A DNA stretch of 64,000 nt from Caprimulgus europaeus (taxonomy: Eukaryota > Chordata > Aves > Caprimulgiformes > Caprimulgidae), in NCBI GenBank assembly GCA_907165065.1, contig OU015530.1:48283465-48347464 (forward strand), written 5' to 3'. Of the stretch, positions 53,229 through 64,000 are shown in pieces (positions within the stretch are counted from its first letter, which is position 1; each line of letters starts with the position of its first letter). Under the pieces are notes generated by a model. The model saw only the letters and a list, made by a program, of their open reading frames with translations. It made no database searches and had not been told where the DNA came from. The position numbers and the translations under genes are program-made.

Positions 53229-54232
53229 TGTGGTGGTTTCACCCACAGTAGGTCCTGCACTCACTCCCCCCACCTGGTGAGATGGGAAGGGAATCACAAC
53301 AAAGGGGCCACTGATTGGAATGAGGACAGGAAGGGCTCACTCACCCGTTATGGTCACGGGCAAAACAGACTCAACCTGGGTAAGAAAAATCCATTTAATT
53401 CATTGCCAATCATCCGAGTAGCACAGTGAGACATAACAACCACGTCTTATAACACCTTCCCCCACCCCTCCCTTCTTCCCAGGCTCAAATCACTTTGCTC
53501 CTGATTTCTCTACCTTCTCCCCACAGTGGCACAGGGACAGGGAATGGAGGTTCAGTCAGTTCACCTCTGCTGCTCTTCCTGGCATGGAAGTCCAGGAACA
53601 AAGTGTTCCAACATGAGCTTCCCATGGAGTCATGGACCTCTTCGGACACAGCTCCCGGCTCTGGCGTGGGGACATCCACAGGCTGCAGACAGGCTCTGGT
53701 CCAGCACCTCCTCACCCCCTGGCTCTGGGCGACCACCCCCGCTCTGGCATTGAGTATCTCTGGGGTCTCAGTTCAGTCACATTTGCCGTCGGGCTCGGCT
53801 TTCTGCTCCAGCGTGGAGTCCTCCGTGGCCTACACCTGGGTAGCTGCTGCACCGTTGAACCTCCATGGGCTGCAGGAGACCTCATTTACCTTCTCCTACT
53901 CCATGCTGTTGAACTGGGTGTCTGAGGTTCTCTGTCCTCCCCCTCCTCCTCCTCCCTCCTGGCAAGGAAGCTCTCTCTTTGTTTAGGCTGATGGTTGTTT
54001 TTTGGTCAGGTCAGCAGCCTCTGCCCCAGGTTCTCTCCACCTTCTTTTCAAGACAGGACTTCCCCTCACAAATATGGACTTGCAGAGGCATTTGTTGCTA
54101 ATTGTCTCAGCCTGGGCTGGGGGGGGGTGTGCCTTGGAGCCAGGGGAGCTTTGGGAAGATTTTCACAGGGTAGCCTCTTCTCTCACTTCCAAAAACACCC
54201 CCTCCCTTCCTCTCCCCAACCCAACCCAAGCA
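53229..54232 (-). mobile_element. Solo LTR of an ERVL-like avian endogenous retrovirus
   Basis: The roughly 1-kb block opens TGTGGTGGTTTCACC and contains CTCACTCCCCCCACCTGGTG, GGTCACGGGCAAAACAGACT (53,352-53,371) and CCATTTAATTCATTGCCAAT. In that order these resemble the reverse complement of an LTR common in bird genomes. Farther right, CTGCTCCAGCGTGGAGTCCT (53,804-53,823) and CTCCATGGGCTGCAGG (53,861-53,876) match its internal degenerate repeats. It probably ends near AAGCA at 54,232. No gag, pol or env remnant lies next to it, so it is a solo LTR left after recombination. GCAT occurs at both edges, but a convincing target-site duplication was not established. Family assignment is from recall. 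Confidence 0.6.
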
Positions 54233-57200
54233 TAAATGGGAATCTCGTATTTAATAAAAAGATGACATTCCTGGAAAGGTACCTGGATAGAGAGTCTTCA
54301 TGAACATGCTCTTGATTCTTGCCTGAGCCATAGGCAGGAGCCAAGCTCAGGAGCTGGGCTTGTTTTGTTTGTGGTATTTTTTTCCATTCACTCGCTCAGT
54401 ATAATATTGTAAGTAGAAGTTCCACTGATGACTGCTCTTCTGAGATACTGTGGTGGTGAAGATTTGGTAACTAGTTCATCGGTAAAGTATTTATGATACT
54501 TTCTGAAGTTAGTAAAGGAATGCTCTAAGAGATGTTTATTCAGGATCATGGTGCAGTAAGAAACTCCTTATGGAAATTTTAAATTGAAGCTCTGCCTGTC
54601 AGAGTGGGAAGATTCTTGTCCATACTTTGGAGGTGCTCATGTATTCACATCGAGATGTTCTAAGCGAAGGCAAAGTGACTGAAGCAATGTGGGCAATGTC
54701 AGCTGCGTATTTCTTTGTCAAGTTGTTAGGATCTGTATCATGATGTGTGTTACTGTCATAAACCTTTCCTTTTAGCAGGAACCAAAAACCTGAAAAAGCA
54801 CAGTTTCTGAATCATAATGCAGAACTGATGGGGTTGGGTAGAACCAAGGTGATTCAGTTGTTGGTTTGCCTCTTCTGTGGATGCAGCAGAATAGTTTCAG
54901 TTACTCTAAATGAGACACCAGCCACAAATATTGAAGTATTTCTACTTACTCCCCTGAGAAAGCCATCTGTACGAGTCTAGAAAAAGTCTTTAAATTGACA
55001 GCAGCTATGTTCTCTGCTTGGTGGCACAAGAGGAATCCCAGGTCACCCCTTTCTAGAAAAAAAACCACCCTGACAGAAGCATGGTTATCTCTGCTGAAAG
55101 GACTGGTGTGGTTTGGGTACACACCCATGTGCACTGGGAAAAGACACTTCTTGCGGTGTCAGTGGGACGCTCCAACCAGACTGAGAAAGGATTGGAAGCT
55201 CCTTGGGCTTCTTTGAGAGGATGTTGGTTGATGTTATGTATTACTTCCAGAAAAAGTAGTAAAGTGATAACATTTCCTTCTCCTTCTCATTTCATTAGCT
55301 GGAGGAGCCATAGCTGGTAGCAAATCTGAAGGCAAATGGGAAGAGCAAATCTGGCCGTGATTGTTTTATAAAGTAAAATCGATTTCTGTGGAGAATTGGT
55401 TATATTGTATTTTTTAACCTTTTTTATGAACCTGATTAATTGTGTTCCACAGTTCAAGTCACATTTTCCCTGTTTCGTCTTTTCTTTCTTTTAAAAAAAT
55501 AAAAAGGCTGTATTTTTGTCTCCTTACACCTACGTTTCAAATGCATTTTGGCAGGATGTATGAATTTGGAATGTGAAGCGAAGCTTTCTGAACTGTGTGG
55601 CTAGCTAGTAGCAATGCAGATTGGTTACCTACCGAGAAAGAGACATCAGAAGATTTTTGTTGAAGGGTCTGCTGAAGGAATAGCATCATCCTAAATCTCA
55701 GGATGTCTGCCTAAATTCAGTTTGCAGCATGTCTGTTCTGTGCAGTGCCTTGGATTATTTTAGCTCAGGAGATTGGGGGAAAATGTTTTAGCTTTGGTTT
55801 TTCCTCTCCTGTTTGTTTTCTTTCTGTACTTGACACCACATTAAGTTTAATTTTATGAATGGCTTGGAAAGGCAGGCCTCATTGAGTCACCGTGTGGTTG
55901 AGTCCATCAAACATTAGACCCTTCTGAAAATCTGCCGTGTTGGGGGGGTGCCTGTCGCGCTGCCCCAGCCCGGTTGGCCCTGCCTCGGCAGGGAGGGTCA
56001 CTGCGCTGGGGGCTGCCTTGTGCTGGGGAGGTGCTGCTTTGAGTCGTGCCCTCCAAAGCACGGTGGTGCTGGCAGCTTGCTCTGCTGGATTCTGCCCTCC
56101 AAACGGTGCTGTGCTGCTTCTCTGCTTCCTCCTGAAGTGCCTGAGACACAGTTGAAGGAATCAGCCCGATGATAATTATGTAGGCTCATGTCTTGGTATT
56201 TCTCTCAGGTGAGAAGACTCATCGGCTGCCCTTTCAGGACTGCTTTTAAGGTGATTATTAATATAACACGACATTTCCTCCTGTGTTAAGAGGCCGTGCT
56301 ATTTTAGGCTGAGGCAGTTTCACCCCAACTGTAAGTTGCTTAAGGGAAGAGCCCCTTTCTCAGGGGATGACAAACTGTACTACTGCCATGATACTGCTGC
56401 CTCACATCTTCAGTGGAGGTTCTTGGGAAGCCCAGCACAGGGCTGGAGTCCCAGGCTGTCCTCCCTGCATCATCTGAGATGTGGCAGGGAGAAGTGTGTC
56501 AGTGCTCTTCCCTCCTGCCACGGAAAGCAAGCATCTTGCCAAGTTTGTGGAAATCTGGTACATTTCTGTCTTAGGTGCATGCTAGGAGAAAAAGACACTC
56601 TGTAGACTTAATTACGTTTATTTTTTAGCTTCTTCCTTACCAGTGTAAGCTTGGTGCTTTGCTCCTAAAAGTGATACTGATTTATCTGCTCCTTAGTGAA
56701 TCATCTTGTGTTCCCCACTCCAGAGGGAGGAGAGACAAGTTCTAATCTTGTATCTTTAATCTGCCAGTCGAGAAATATATCTCCATTTGTTTCTTAAATA
56801 CAAACAAATAGTTATTTATGCATTTCTCTGAAGCTGGTAGCTTCAAGATATTTCCATCCACTGCCTAAGATAAAACCTGTAGTGCACTTGTGATAAGCTG
56901 TGATGAACAGTCCGAGTTGTTAGCCCCTCCAAAATATAAACTTCAAATATTAAATGTTTCATCTTGTGTTTGCCATGAAAAACTTACTTGCAAAAGCTCA
57001 TTTTGAGACACTTTTAGGCATTTCTAATAGCTCTTCATGTCAGCACTAACATATGCATACATGCTAAATATAGAATGCAAATTACCTGTTCTGTGCTGCA
57101 ATCATTTTTCTAGGTATTGTATTCATAGAGCTTCATTTATCGTAGTTTCTAGGCAATCAAGTGCAGCAAAATAGGAGCTGGGACTTGGAAGAAAAGTGGC

Positions 57201-57530
57201 TTTCAGTGCTGCTTTTTGACGCATTTATATTTGCTGGTTATTTTATGTCTGCATCAAATTAGATGCAAACGGGGTGCGTTTGCATTTCTGGTTCTTCTTG
57301 GATCTTACTAAAAGGGAACGGCTGTTTAACAGCAGAGCAGGTTTTAATGCATGACTCAAATGAAGTGTGTGAGCCCAGAGAAGCCAGTTGCTTCTAAGAA
57401 ATGCAAATCCCATGTAAAAAGGGAAGGAATAGAAACACTCTATTGGAAATGTGTTACTTTAAAATTAAAATGTGGTTAGAGACAGTGTGAAATTGTGTTA
57501 ACAGTGACAGCTGTAGGTATGTATATATAC
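54233..57530. other. Intron 1 between LTR and CR1
   Basis: No exon or transposon was recognised. A GC-rich islet lies at about 55,935-56,160, with a few CpGs but far fewer than the DIP2C promoter; the rest is A+T-rich unique DNA. Confidence 0.5.
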
Positions 57531-58257
57531 AGGCTGGGTGATGAGTGGCTTGAGACCAGCTCTGAAGAGAAGGACTTGGGGGTGCTGGTGGACAAGAAGC
57601 TGAACATGAGCCGGCAATGTGCGCTTGCAGCCCAGAAGGCCAATAACCGTATCCTGGGCTGCATCACAAGAAGCATGGCCAGCAGGTCCAGGGAGGTGAT
57701 TCTCCCCCTCTACTCTGCTCTCGTAAGGCCTCACCTGGAGTTCTGTGTCCAGTTCTGGGGCCCACAACACAAGAAGGACAAGGACCTACTGGAGCGAGTC
57801 CAGAGAAGGCCACCAGGATGATCTGAGGGCTGGAGCACCTCTCCTACGAGGACAGGCTGAGAGAGTTGGGGCTGTTCAGCCTGGAGAAGAGACGGCTCCA
57901 GGGAGATCTTACAGCGGCCTTCCAATACCTGAAGGGGCTCCAGGAAAGCTGAGGAGGGATTTTTTATAAGAGCAGGTAGTGACAGAACAAGGGGAAATGG
58001 CTTTAAACTGGAAGAGGGTAGATTTAGATTGGATATTAGGAAGAAATTCTTCACTGTGAGGGTGGTGAGACACTGGAACAGGTTGCCCAAGGAAGTTGTG
58101 GATGCTCCCTCCCTGGAAGTGTTTAAGGCCAGGTTGGATGAGGCTTGGAGCAGCCTGGTCTAGTGGAAGGTGTCCCTGCTGATGGCAGGGGGGTTGGAAC
58201 TGGATGGTCTTTAAGGTCCCTTTCAGCCTGAACCATTCTGTGACTCAGTGATTCTAT
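57531..58257 (+). mobile_element. 5'-truncated CR1 LINE with intact 3' tail
   Basis: The copy begins near GGCTGGGTGATGAGTGGCTT and reads through the C-terminal part of the CR1 reverse-transcriptase ORF. Recognisable segments are [57 protein letters not shown] and LLERVQRR, ending by frameshift near 57,815. The 3' UTR follows, with TTCTTCACTGTGAGGGTGGT and GGAACAGGTTGCCCAAGGAA, and the copy ends at the tail ATTCTGTGACTCAGTGATTC...ATG at about 58,257. The ORF is open for about 95 codons, and this copy looks better preserved than the other two sense-strand copies. It is only about 0.7 kb and cannot move by itself. Confidence 0.93.
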
Positions 58258-61200
58258 GTTCTAAGGAACACACTGGCTGTAGCTTGGAGGGCTGCATGTT
58301 AGAAACTGCCGTGATCCCTGCTGAGTGCTCACTGCTGCACGTGGCTGTGGCTTTTACGGCCAAGTGACAAATCTGTGAGACTTCAATACTTGTTTGTCCT
58401 GCTTCATTTCCTGCAGGAGCCCATCTTCCCTCACAGGCCAGTAGTAACCTTTTGGCTTACTGTGGTTCCAGACTTGGAAACTGGTATTTCTTATGGATGT
58501 CCTTCAACTGAGCATCCACTTTAGCGAGTGGACAGGCTGTGTTCTTGAGGTTTAAGGCTTGAGCGGTTTCCCTTTTCTGAGTCCTGAGTTGCTTTTCTCT
58601 GACCGCACAGTATCCAAGCCCTGTGCTTTTAACAAATTGGAAAAAAATCCCACTGGAATCAGTGTGGCTGGACTAGCTGCTCTTGGGACTGTCCCCATTT
58701 GGGACAAAAAATATGCAGGGCGATGTAAACAAAAGTGAGCTCATGAATAAGTAAAGATAACGACCCATTTATATCAAGGGTTTGAGTTACCTACCTGGTT
58801 TGCTTGCTTTTGTTTCTCAGATAGAGATGAAAAATATTGCAGCTGGGAATAAGCCAGCTACTTGATTCATCATGGTGTCAAGCACTCATGAGTTTGATTC
58901 CACAGATGATAGACTGAATGCATTTTACTGAGAGAGTTTCTGATGAAAACATGAACTTCTCTCATGTTTAGTGTCCTTGAAGTAACCTCTGTGCTGAAGG
59001 ATGAAGGTAGTTTATATTCATTTTTATTTCCAATGTGAATAAAGTTGAGTCTAACTAACATTAGTGGTTCCTTACTGCTGTAATCATGAACTTCTTTTTG
59101 GCACAGTCTCATAAAATAAACACATACCTGTTTGTAATACATAAACAACAAGGTTCATTCCTTAGTCCACAGTAAAAACATCCTCTTAAAGATGCATGGT
59201 GGGATTTTGTATATTTTTTCATTTTGCATAATTATCCAAGCCTTATAATTAACCTTTTAATTTAGTTAAAATAAGTCACTTAAGTAGGGATATTGTCACA
59301 ATGGTCTAAAATGTGTTTATTGTATAAAAGAATTAAATATCAAAGTTATGAAATGTCTTTAAAGAAGAGAGGCCTAATTTGTTTTTATTCTTACTATTTT
59401 CTTTTCCTCTGACATAATTTATTCTTTTGGTTGCAAGCTGAAAATGTTTGTACTTAACAGCAACAAAACAGAAAGCTGTAAAATGGTGTGTCTTTGTTTC
59501 TGACTTCTTTTTCTACTTTAGCAGTTTATAATGGCAGCGGGTATTTTACTGAATGGAAAAAATGTCTTGAAAGAGATAATGAGTTAGTTCCACACTAAGG
59601 TTCACACTGTGTTTCTAATTCTAAGTATTATGGTTTTGATTTTTTGTGATGAATGGATTTGTTTATGCAAAGTAACCGAAGCTTAATCTGATGATTGCAT
59701 TTGTCCAAAGCCTGGTTCTTGCCTCTGGAAGAAGATTCTTTTCAGATAAACTTTTGTTATCCACTGCGGTTGTTTCTCTAAAGTTTCCTTTACTCGTGTG
59801 CTTCGGATACTGTGTTTGTGGAAAAACAATTGAAAAAATCAGCTAGTCCCTGTGACTGACTGTCCACTGTGCTCGAGGCAGCTGAAAGGTGGATGGAGGT
59901 GGCTGGGAGCCCCAGAGCACAGCACTCTGGTTCTGCACAGCTCTTTCAGTGTATTCACTGCTAGTTGCTCTTTCTAAACCAATCCTGTTACCGTAATGCA
60001 AATGTCTTGTGTGGACAAGGCTCAAATTAGTCTCAGGATTGAATTTTTGCTTCTTTCACCGCAAGATTTGGATGCTCAGGCTGTGCTTTATCAATCAAGG
60101 TTTTATAAGAGTGAAAATTACATATTCATTGTTTTCTTTAAGGATGTTAATTTTTACTACATGACCAGTCCTCAGCTTCCCATATCACCCCTTAATATTA
60201 ATTTCCTTTTTAGATGGATCCAGGCAAGTCACCATTTTAGACTCACAAATAGCTCTGTATTAACTTCTTTAATAAATCTACTGCATTGTCTTCTGTTTAA
60301 TATTGTGCTATTGATCACTGAAAAGATAAAGTAGATCTTTATGTTTTCAGAGACTTTAAAAAATTATTTGTACAAGTTCAGAGGATTTAAACTGTAGTAC
60401 AGTTTATCATCTAAAATGGCGAAAAATCATTCAGAGTTAAGGATTTAACATCACTGGATGTGTTTTATGAGATTCTTTTAATCAGTGGCTATGCTGGTGA
60501 CTTCCTCTGGGTCAGCAGTGATTTTATATCGTGACAGGTTTTAGCTCTTTAAAAAAAAAAAATAGTGTTGCCAATCCGCATTATCATTCTTGCTTTAAAA
60601 AAACAGTGATTCATATTATCCACTCCTAGGATGCCTCTTAGGATTTGCTGTGCCTATAGGAGAAGTTCAGCTGAGGGAGTCCTACAGTCAAAAACTGCTG
60701 AAGCTTGCTACTTTAATCATTATTCCAAATGCAAGTTACAGGCTTAAGCCTATTATTAGCTTGCATACAAAAAAAAAAAAATTGACAGCTAACTCCTACA
60801 AATTACCCATTATCCCTTTCTTTAAAAGCTGTGAGCACTTCTGTACTCGGGCCAGTTTCCATGCTTGCTCTTAGTCACTGTCATGGGGCTCTGTGTTAAT
60901 TTGACTGGAGCTGGCAGATGCAGGGTGTGCTGCTTAACGTGCTAGCCAGAGCCCAAGTGGAGGTTAGTTTGTAAAGAAATAATAAAGGATTTGTTGCCAG
61001 AGAAGCAGCCTTTGGGTTCGAGTGTTTTCCTTTCTTTGCATTCTTCCCGTGGTAAGCTGCACAAGTGTCCCTCCAGTTTTAGGGCTGTACTTCTGTTTGG
61101 ATATCCAGGTTTAAATCTGAGTCTGCAAGCTAGAATGACTGACTGTGATTTCAAAACCCACTGAAAAACAGGAGTAAGTTTTTTCTTTGTTTTTTCTTTC

Positions 61201-64000
61201 TTAAATACAGCCTATTCTGTCAGTAGTTCATGTGTGGTATGGGGTGGCTGTGTTTTTGGAAAGTGCCTGTCTGACAGAACTGGAGCCTGGAGACAAAGTG
61301 AATTACTTTTCTCTGTCCAAGGAAAGTGAAGGATACTTTCAAGTGCTTTTTCTTTTGTTTTCCTACATAATGGTATAAAGGCTTTCTTTTACAACCCATG
61401 GATTGAATTCAGGGCTCCTCAAGAGCATGTCTGGCTCTGGCCTTTCACATCTTTGAACACAGATCCAAAAAGGAAAGGAGAAGGGAGCGAAGGATGCTTC
61501 CTCCCACAAGTCCCTCCACACCCAAGAGCTGGTTGCTCAGAATTCAACAGACTGATGTGAGAGACTCCGAGTCATGAGGCTGTGCTGTTTCATGCAGGGA
61601 CAGTTCACGGTGAAAGAGACTGTGACTCAGTGGTCCTGCTAAAGAGCTAGGTCTCTTTCCATGCAGAGCTCTCCTAGGAGAGGCACTTTGGGGGTCATGG
61701 CTGTTCTTTCTCAACACAGGCTGGCTGGCTGTGTCTGACATGCTGGGTGATGAAGCGAGGTTGAGATCCTGGAGCTACGTCACTGATCCGCATGGGGAGC
61801 ACGAGGTAGGGACCTCTGGATGAGCTTTGTGGCCACATGACAGAGCCTAGCTGAAAAACAAGTGTCAGAAATGCTATGAATGGTGGAGTGGATCAGGGAA
61901 GCGTGAAAAGGTTCAGCTGTGGGGAAGAGAGTAGATACCTGTGTTTTGGAGAAAGGAAAGGTATAAACTGAGCTCACTACTGGAAGTAGCTGTCTGGTGC
62001 ACGGTTGAATGGACAGAGGTCAAGGGGATGGCAAGCCTTTCGCAAAGGTTGAAAGATAAAATGTCATGGTAGCACTTCCTTGCTTGAAAGGAGAAGACTG
62101 AATCTGGAGATTCACACTGGCTTTCTGGATCATTGAAAACATCAAAGAGGTTTTGAGTGTATAATATGTGCTGATGCCACCTGCTTTAAGAGGGAATTTC
62201 TGTGTTCCTCAGGCAACGTTGCCTTCTATTTCAAGTGAAGTGCTGACTGTAATGGCTGAGAAAGCCTTCGAAAATTTAGGCCTAACAGAGCAAATAATTG
62301 CATAAGGAACAAGACTGTAATCATTCCAAACAAGAACTGGAACATTTGAACTTGAAAACACAGATTACTGTGAGCAAAATCTCTCCTTGCATGATCACTG
62401 GCATTACCATTGGGTGCTAAAGACTGTAGCTTTTTTCTCTAAAAATTTTTTGTGCCCTTCTGTGCTGCAGAAATAATCAAGTAACACAAAGAGCAAAATT
62501 GACTAGCAAAAGTCTCTTTTCAACATGTATTCCTAATGGCAAATAATGGTTTCCAGAATCAGTCTTGGATGATTTTTAAAGATCTGCTTCAGATTTTCTG
62601 TGGATTTGACACAAATTAAGAAAAAAAAAAAAATCAGTCCAAGTGTCACCATCAAGATTGTAAAGGGTGAACATATTGAGTTTAATCAAGTGAATGAATT
62701 AGGCCTTTATTTCTTCCCTGATTAAAAGCTTCTGAGCTTGTGATTTTGGTTTTCGCCTATTTTTTATCGGGAAAGGTGAAGTGGAAGGAAAATTGAAATA
62801 CAAAAGCATGGCTGATGCAGATATTCTAGTGTCCATCGTAGTCTTTGCCAAACAGCAGCTACGTGGTGCTCACTTTCTGTAGCAGGTGTCATGGTGAGAC
62901 ATTGCCTTTAGAAGTAGCAAAATAAATTAGATGTAGTCTTGCAAAACTTTGAATATATTTAGTTGGAAAACAGTCATGAGGTGAGAAAGGGTAAACAGTA
63001 GTTCAGAGACTGCAGATATTGCCTCTTTGTACTGAATAATTAAAGTGCCTTGGTGAGAAGAAGTTGGTTGGTCTGTTGTGGAGTACTTAACATCTAGTCC
63101 ATCCTATTGTTTGCTTTTCCCTGCAGTGCCTGACATGTTGTTCTTAGTCCTGGCCATTGTGTGGGAAACAGTATCTGTTGAAGCAATTTTGTGAAAAGGA
63201 TCTATTAAAGTGGTTCAGGATTACAGTGAAATTTTTATAATCCATTTGCACTTGATTTATAACTTTATTAGGCAAAAAGTAACGGAACGTATCGTGTCCT
63301 CAAGAGCTTTGTCATCAAAACCTGAATAAAACTGTTAAATTTTAAAGCACTTGAGAGTTTTTTTCCCCAGTTACTTTGGTTACTGGCCCTGATAGAAAAC
63401 GTGGAAACTGAAATGGAAACATTCAGACATTTTGTTGAGGAGGTATAGTGTTCTATTCTGTGTTGCAGTGTGAACTGATGAGGGATTATACTGTATTCGA
63501 GGAGGAACTGGGGTAAGAATATGGCTTTAGACTTGAGTCAGTGGAGCCGTGGGCTGTCCTGGCGTGGCTGTCATCAGCTATGGCGCTTTTGTCCCATTTT
63601 GATTTTACTGAAAAACGGATTGTGGATGAAAGGTTGGAATCTTTCAGTTTTCCTTTTTTGGTCTTTCTCTTCAACAGATTCAGAGTAAAACTGAACGCAA
63701 GGGTATAAATTAGAGCAAACCTTGATAATGAGATCTGGTTAATTACTTTCATTTGCATGCCTTAAGTGGTGAGGTGAAATTTGCTTAAACACTGAATTCT
63801 CCCCTTAGGTGGAGGCCTTTCATTTTATCATTCATATCCAATGCCACAGCGTGGGTCATGGGGTGACATTTGTAATATTTTGTAAAATTTATTATGAGGT
63901 TTTTTGCTATTATCCTAATTTGTTTCCACTTGCTTTGAAAGACTCAATTCACAAGTAAGCAAAGTAGAGTCACACTCTCCAAGTATTTTTGTTATTACCT
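58258..64000. other. Intron 1, right end
   Basis: A+T-rich unique sequence with A- and T-homopolymer runs (about 60,551, 60,769 and 62,621). No exon, RNA gene, transposon or long tandem repeat was recognised, and the expected DIP2C exon 2 is not seen before the window ends. Confidence 0.5.

Larger units (their letters stand above)
9964..64000 (+). other. DIP2C: DIP2C intron 1 (runs off the window)
   Basis: Everything to the right of the exon 1 donor is inferred to be one intron of at least 54 kb. The next DIP2C exon should continue the DMAP1-binding domain with a conserved Asp-Ile-Thr-Gln-Lys-Gly-Tyr motif. No open frame in the window carries it. Long first introns are typical of this gene in vertebrates. 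No other well-supported coding exon was recognised inside. The contents are listed in separate entries. Confidence 0.75.

Noticed and set aside
53495..53986. 163-codon plus-strand open frame
   Set aside because: It lies inside the LTR-like element, on the strand opposite to the LTR, and shows no retroviral or other protein similarity.
10208..64000. Search for DIP2C exon 2 or alternative exons
   Set aside because: No frame carries the expected continuation of the DMAP1-binding domain next to an acceptor site, so no further exon is annotated.
1..64000. CRISPR arrays, tRNA or rRNA genes, prokaryotic operons
   Set aside because: No regular direct repeats with unique spacers, no cloverleaf with A/B boxes and no rRNA blocks were seen. 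The window is vertebrate nuclear DNA.

Overview
The window looks like a piece of bird nuclear genome. It is non-coding DNA of moderate A+T content with one strong CpG island. It carries several CR1 LINE fragments ending in the ATTCTGTG/ATTCTATG type tail found in bird genomes, and one roughly 1 kb LTR that resembles the solo ERVL-type LTRs of many birds. The order or species cannot be told from the sequence alone. There are no bacterial operons, tRNAs, rRNAs or CRISPR arrays.

Only one protein-coding segment is well supported. It is the first coding exon of DIP2C (disco-interacting protein 2 homolog C) on the + strand, with its ATG at 9879 and a GT splice donor directly after 9963. It encodes 28 residues plus one base of codon 29 and opens the DMAP1-binding domain. 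The exon lies inside a CpG island (about 9,060-10,510) that holds GC boxes, a GTCACGTG E-box, a G-quadruplex motif, a 13-bp minisatellite and two short upstream ORFs.

Layout: 1-8,690 is upstream intergenic DNA with simple repeats, notably 24 perfect CTTCCC units. 8,691-8,845 is a two-phase pentanucleotide array next to an antisense CR1 tail. 9,060-10,510 is the CpG island promoter and exon 1. 9,964-64,000 is, by inference, all intron 1, because no DIP2C exon 2 was recognised. The intron contains CR1 fragments at about 24,430-24,601, 28,830-30,208 (internally deleted) and 57,531-58,257, the LTR at about 53,229-54,232, and scattered microsatellites. One stop-poor antisense stretch at 20,147-20,992 is unexplained.

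I see no multi-gene system. The points worth a second look are the promoter architecture (minisatellite, uORFs, G4), the repeat biology, and the antisense frame. Family assignments rest on recall of the families and were not checked by a search.
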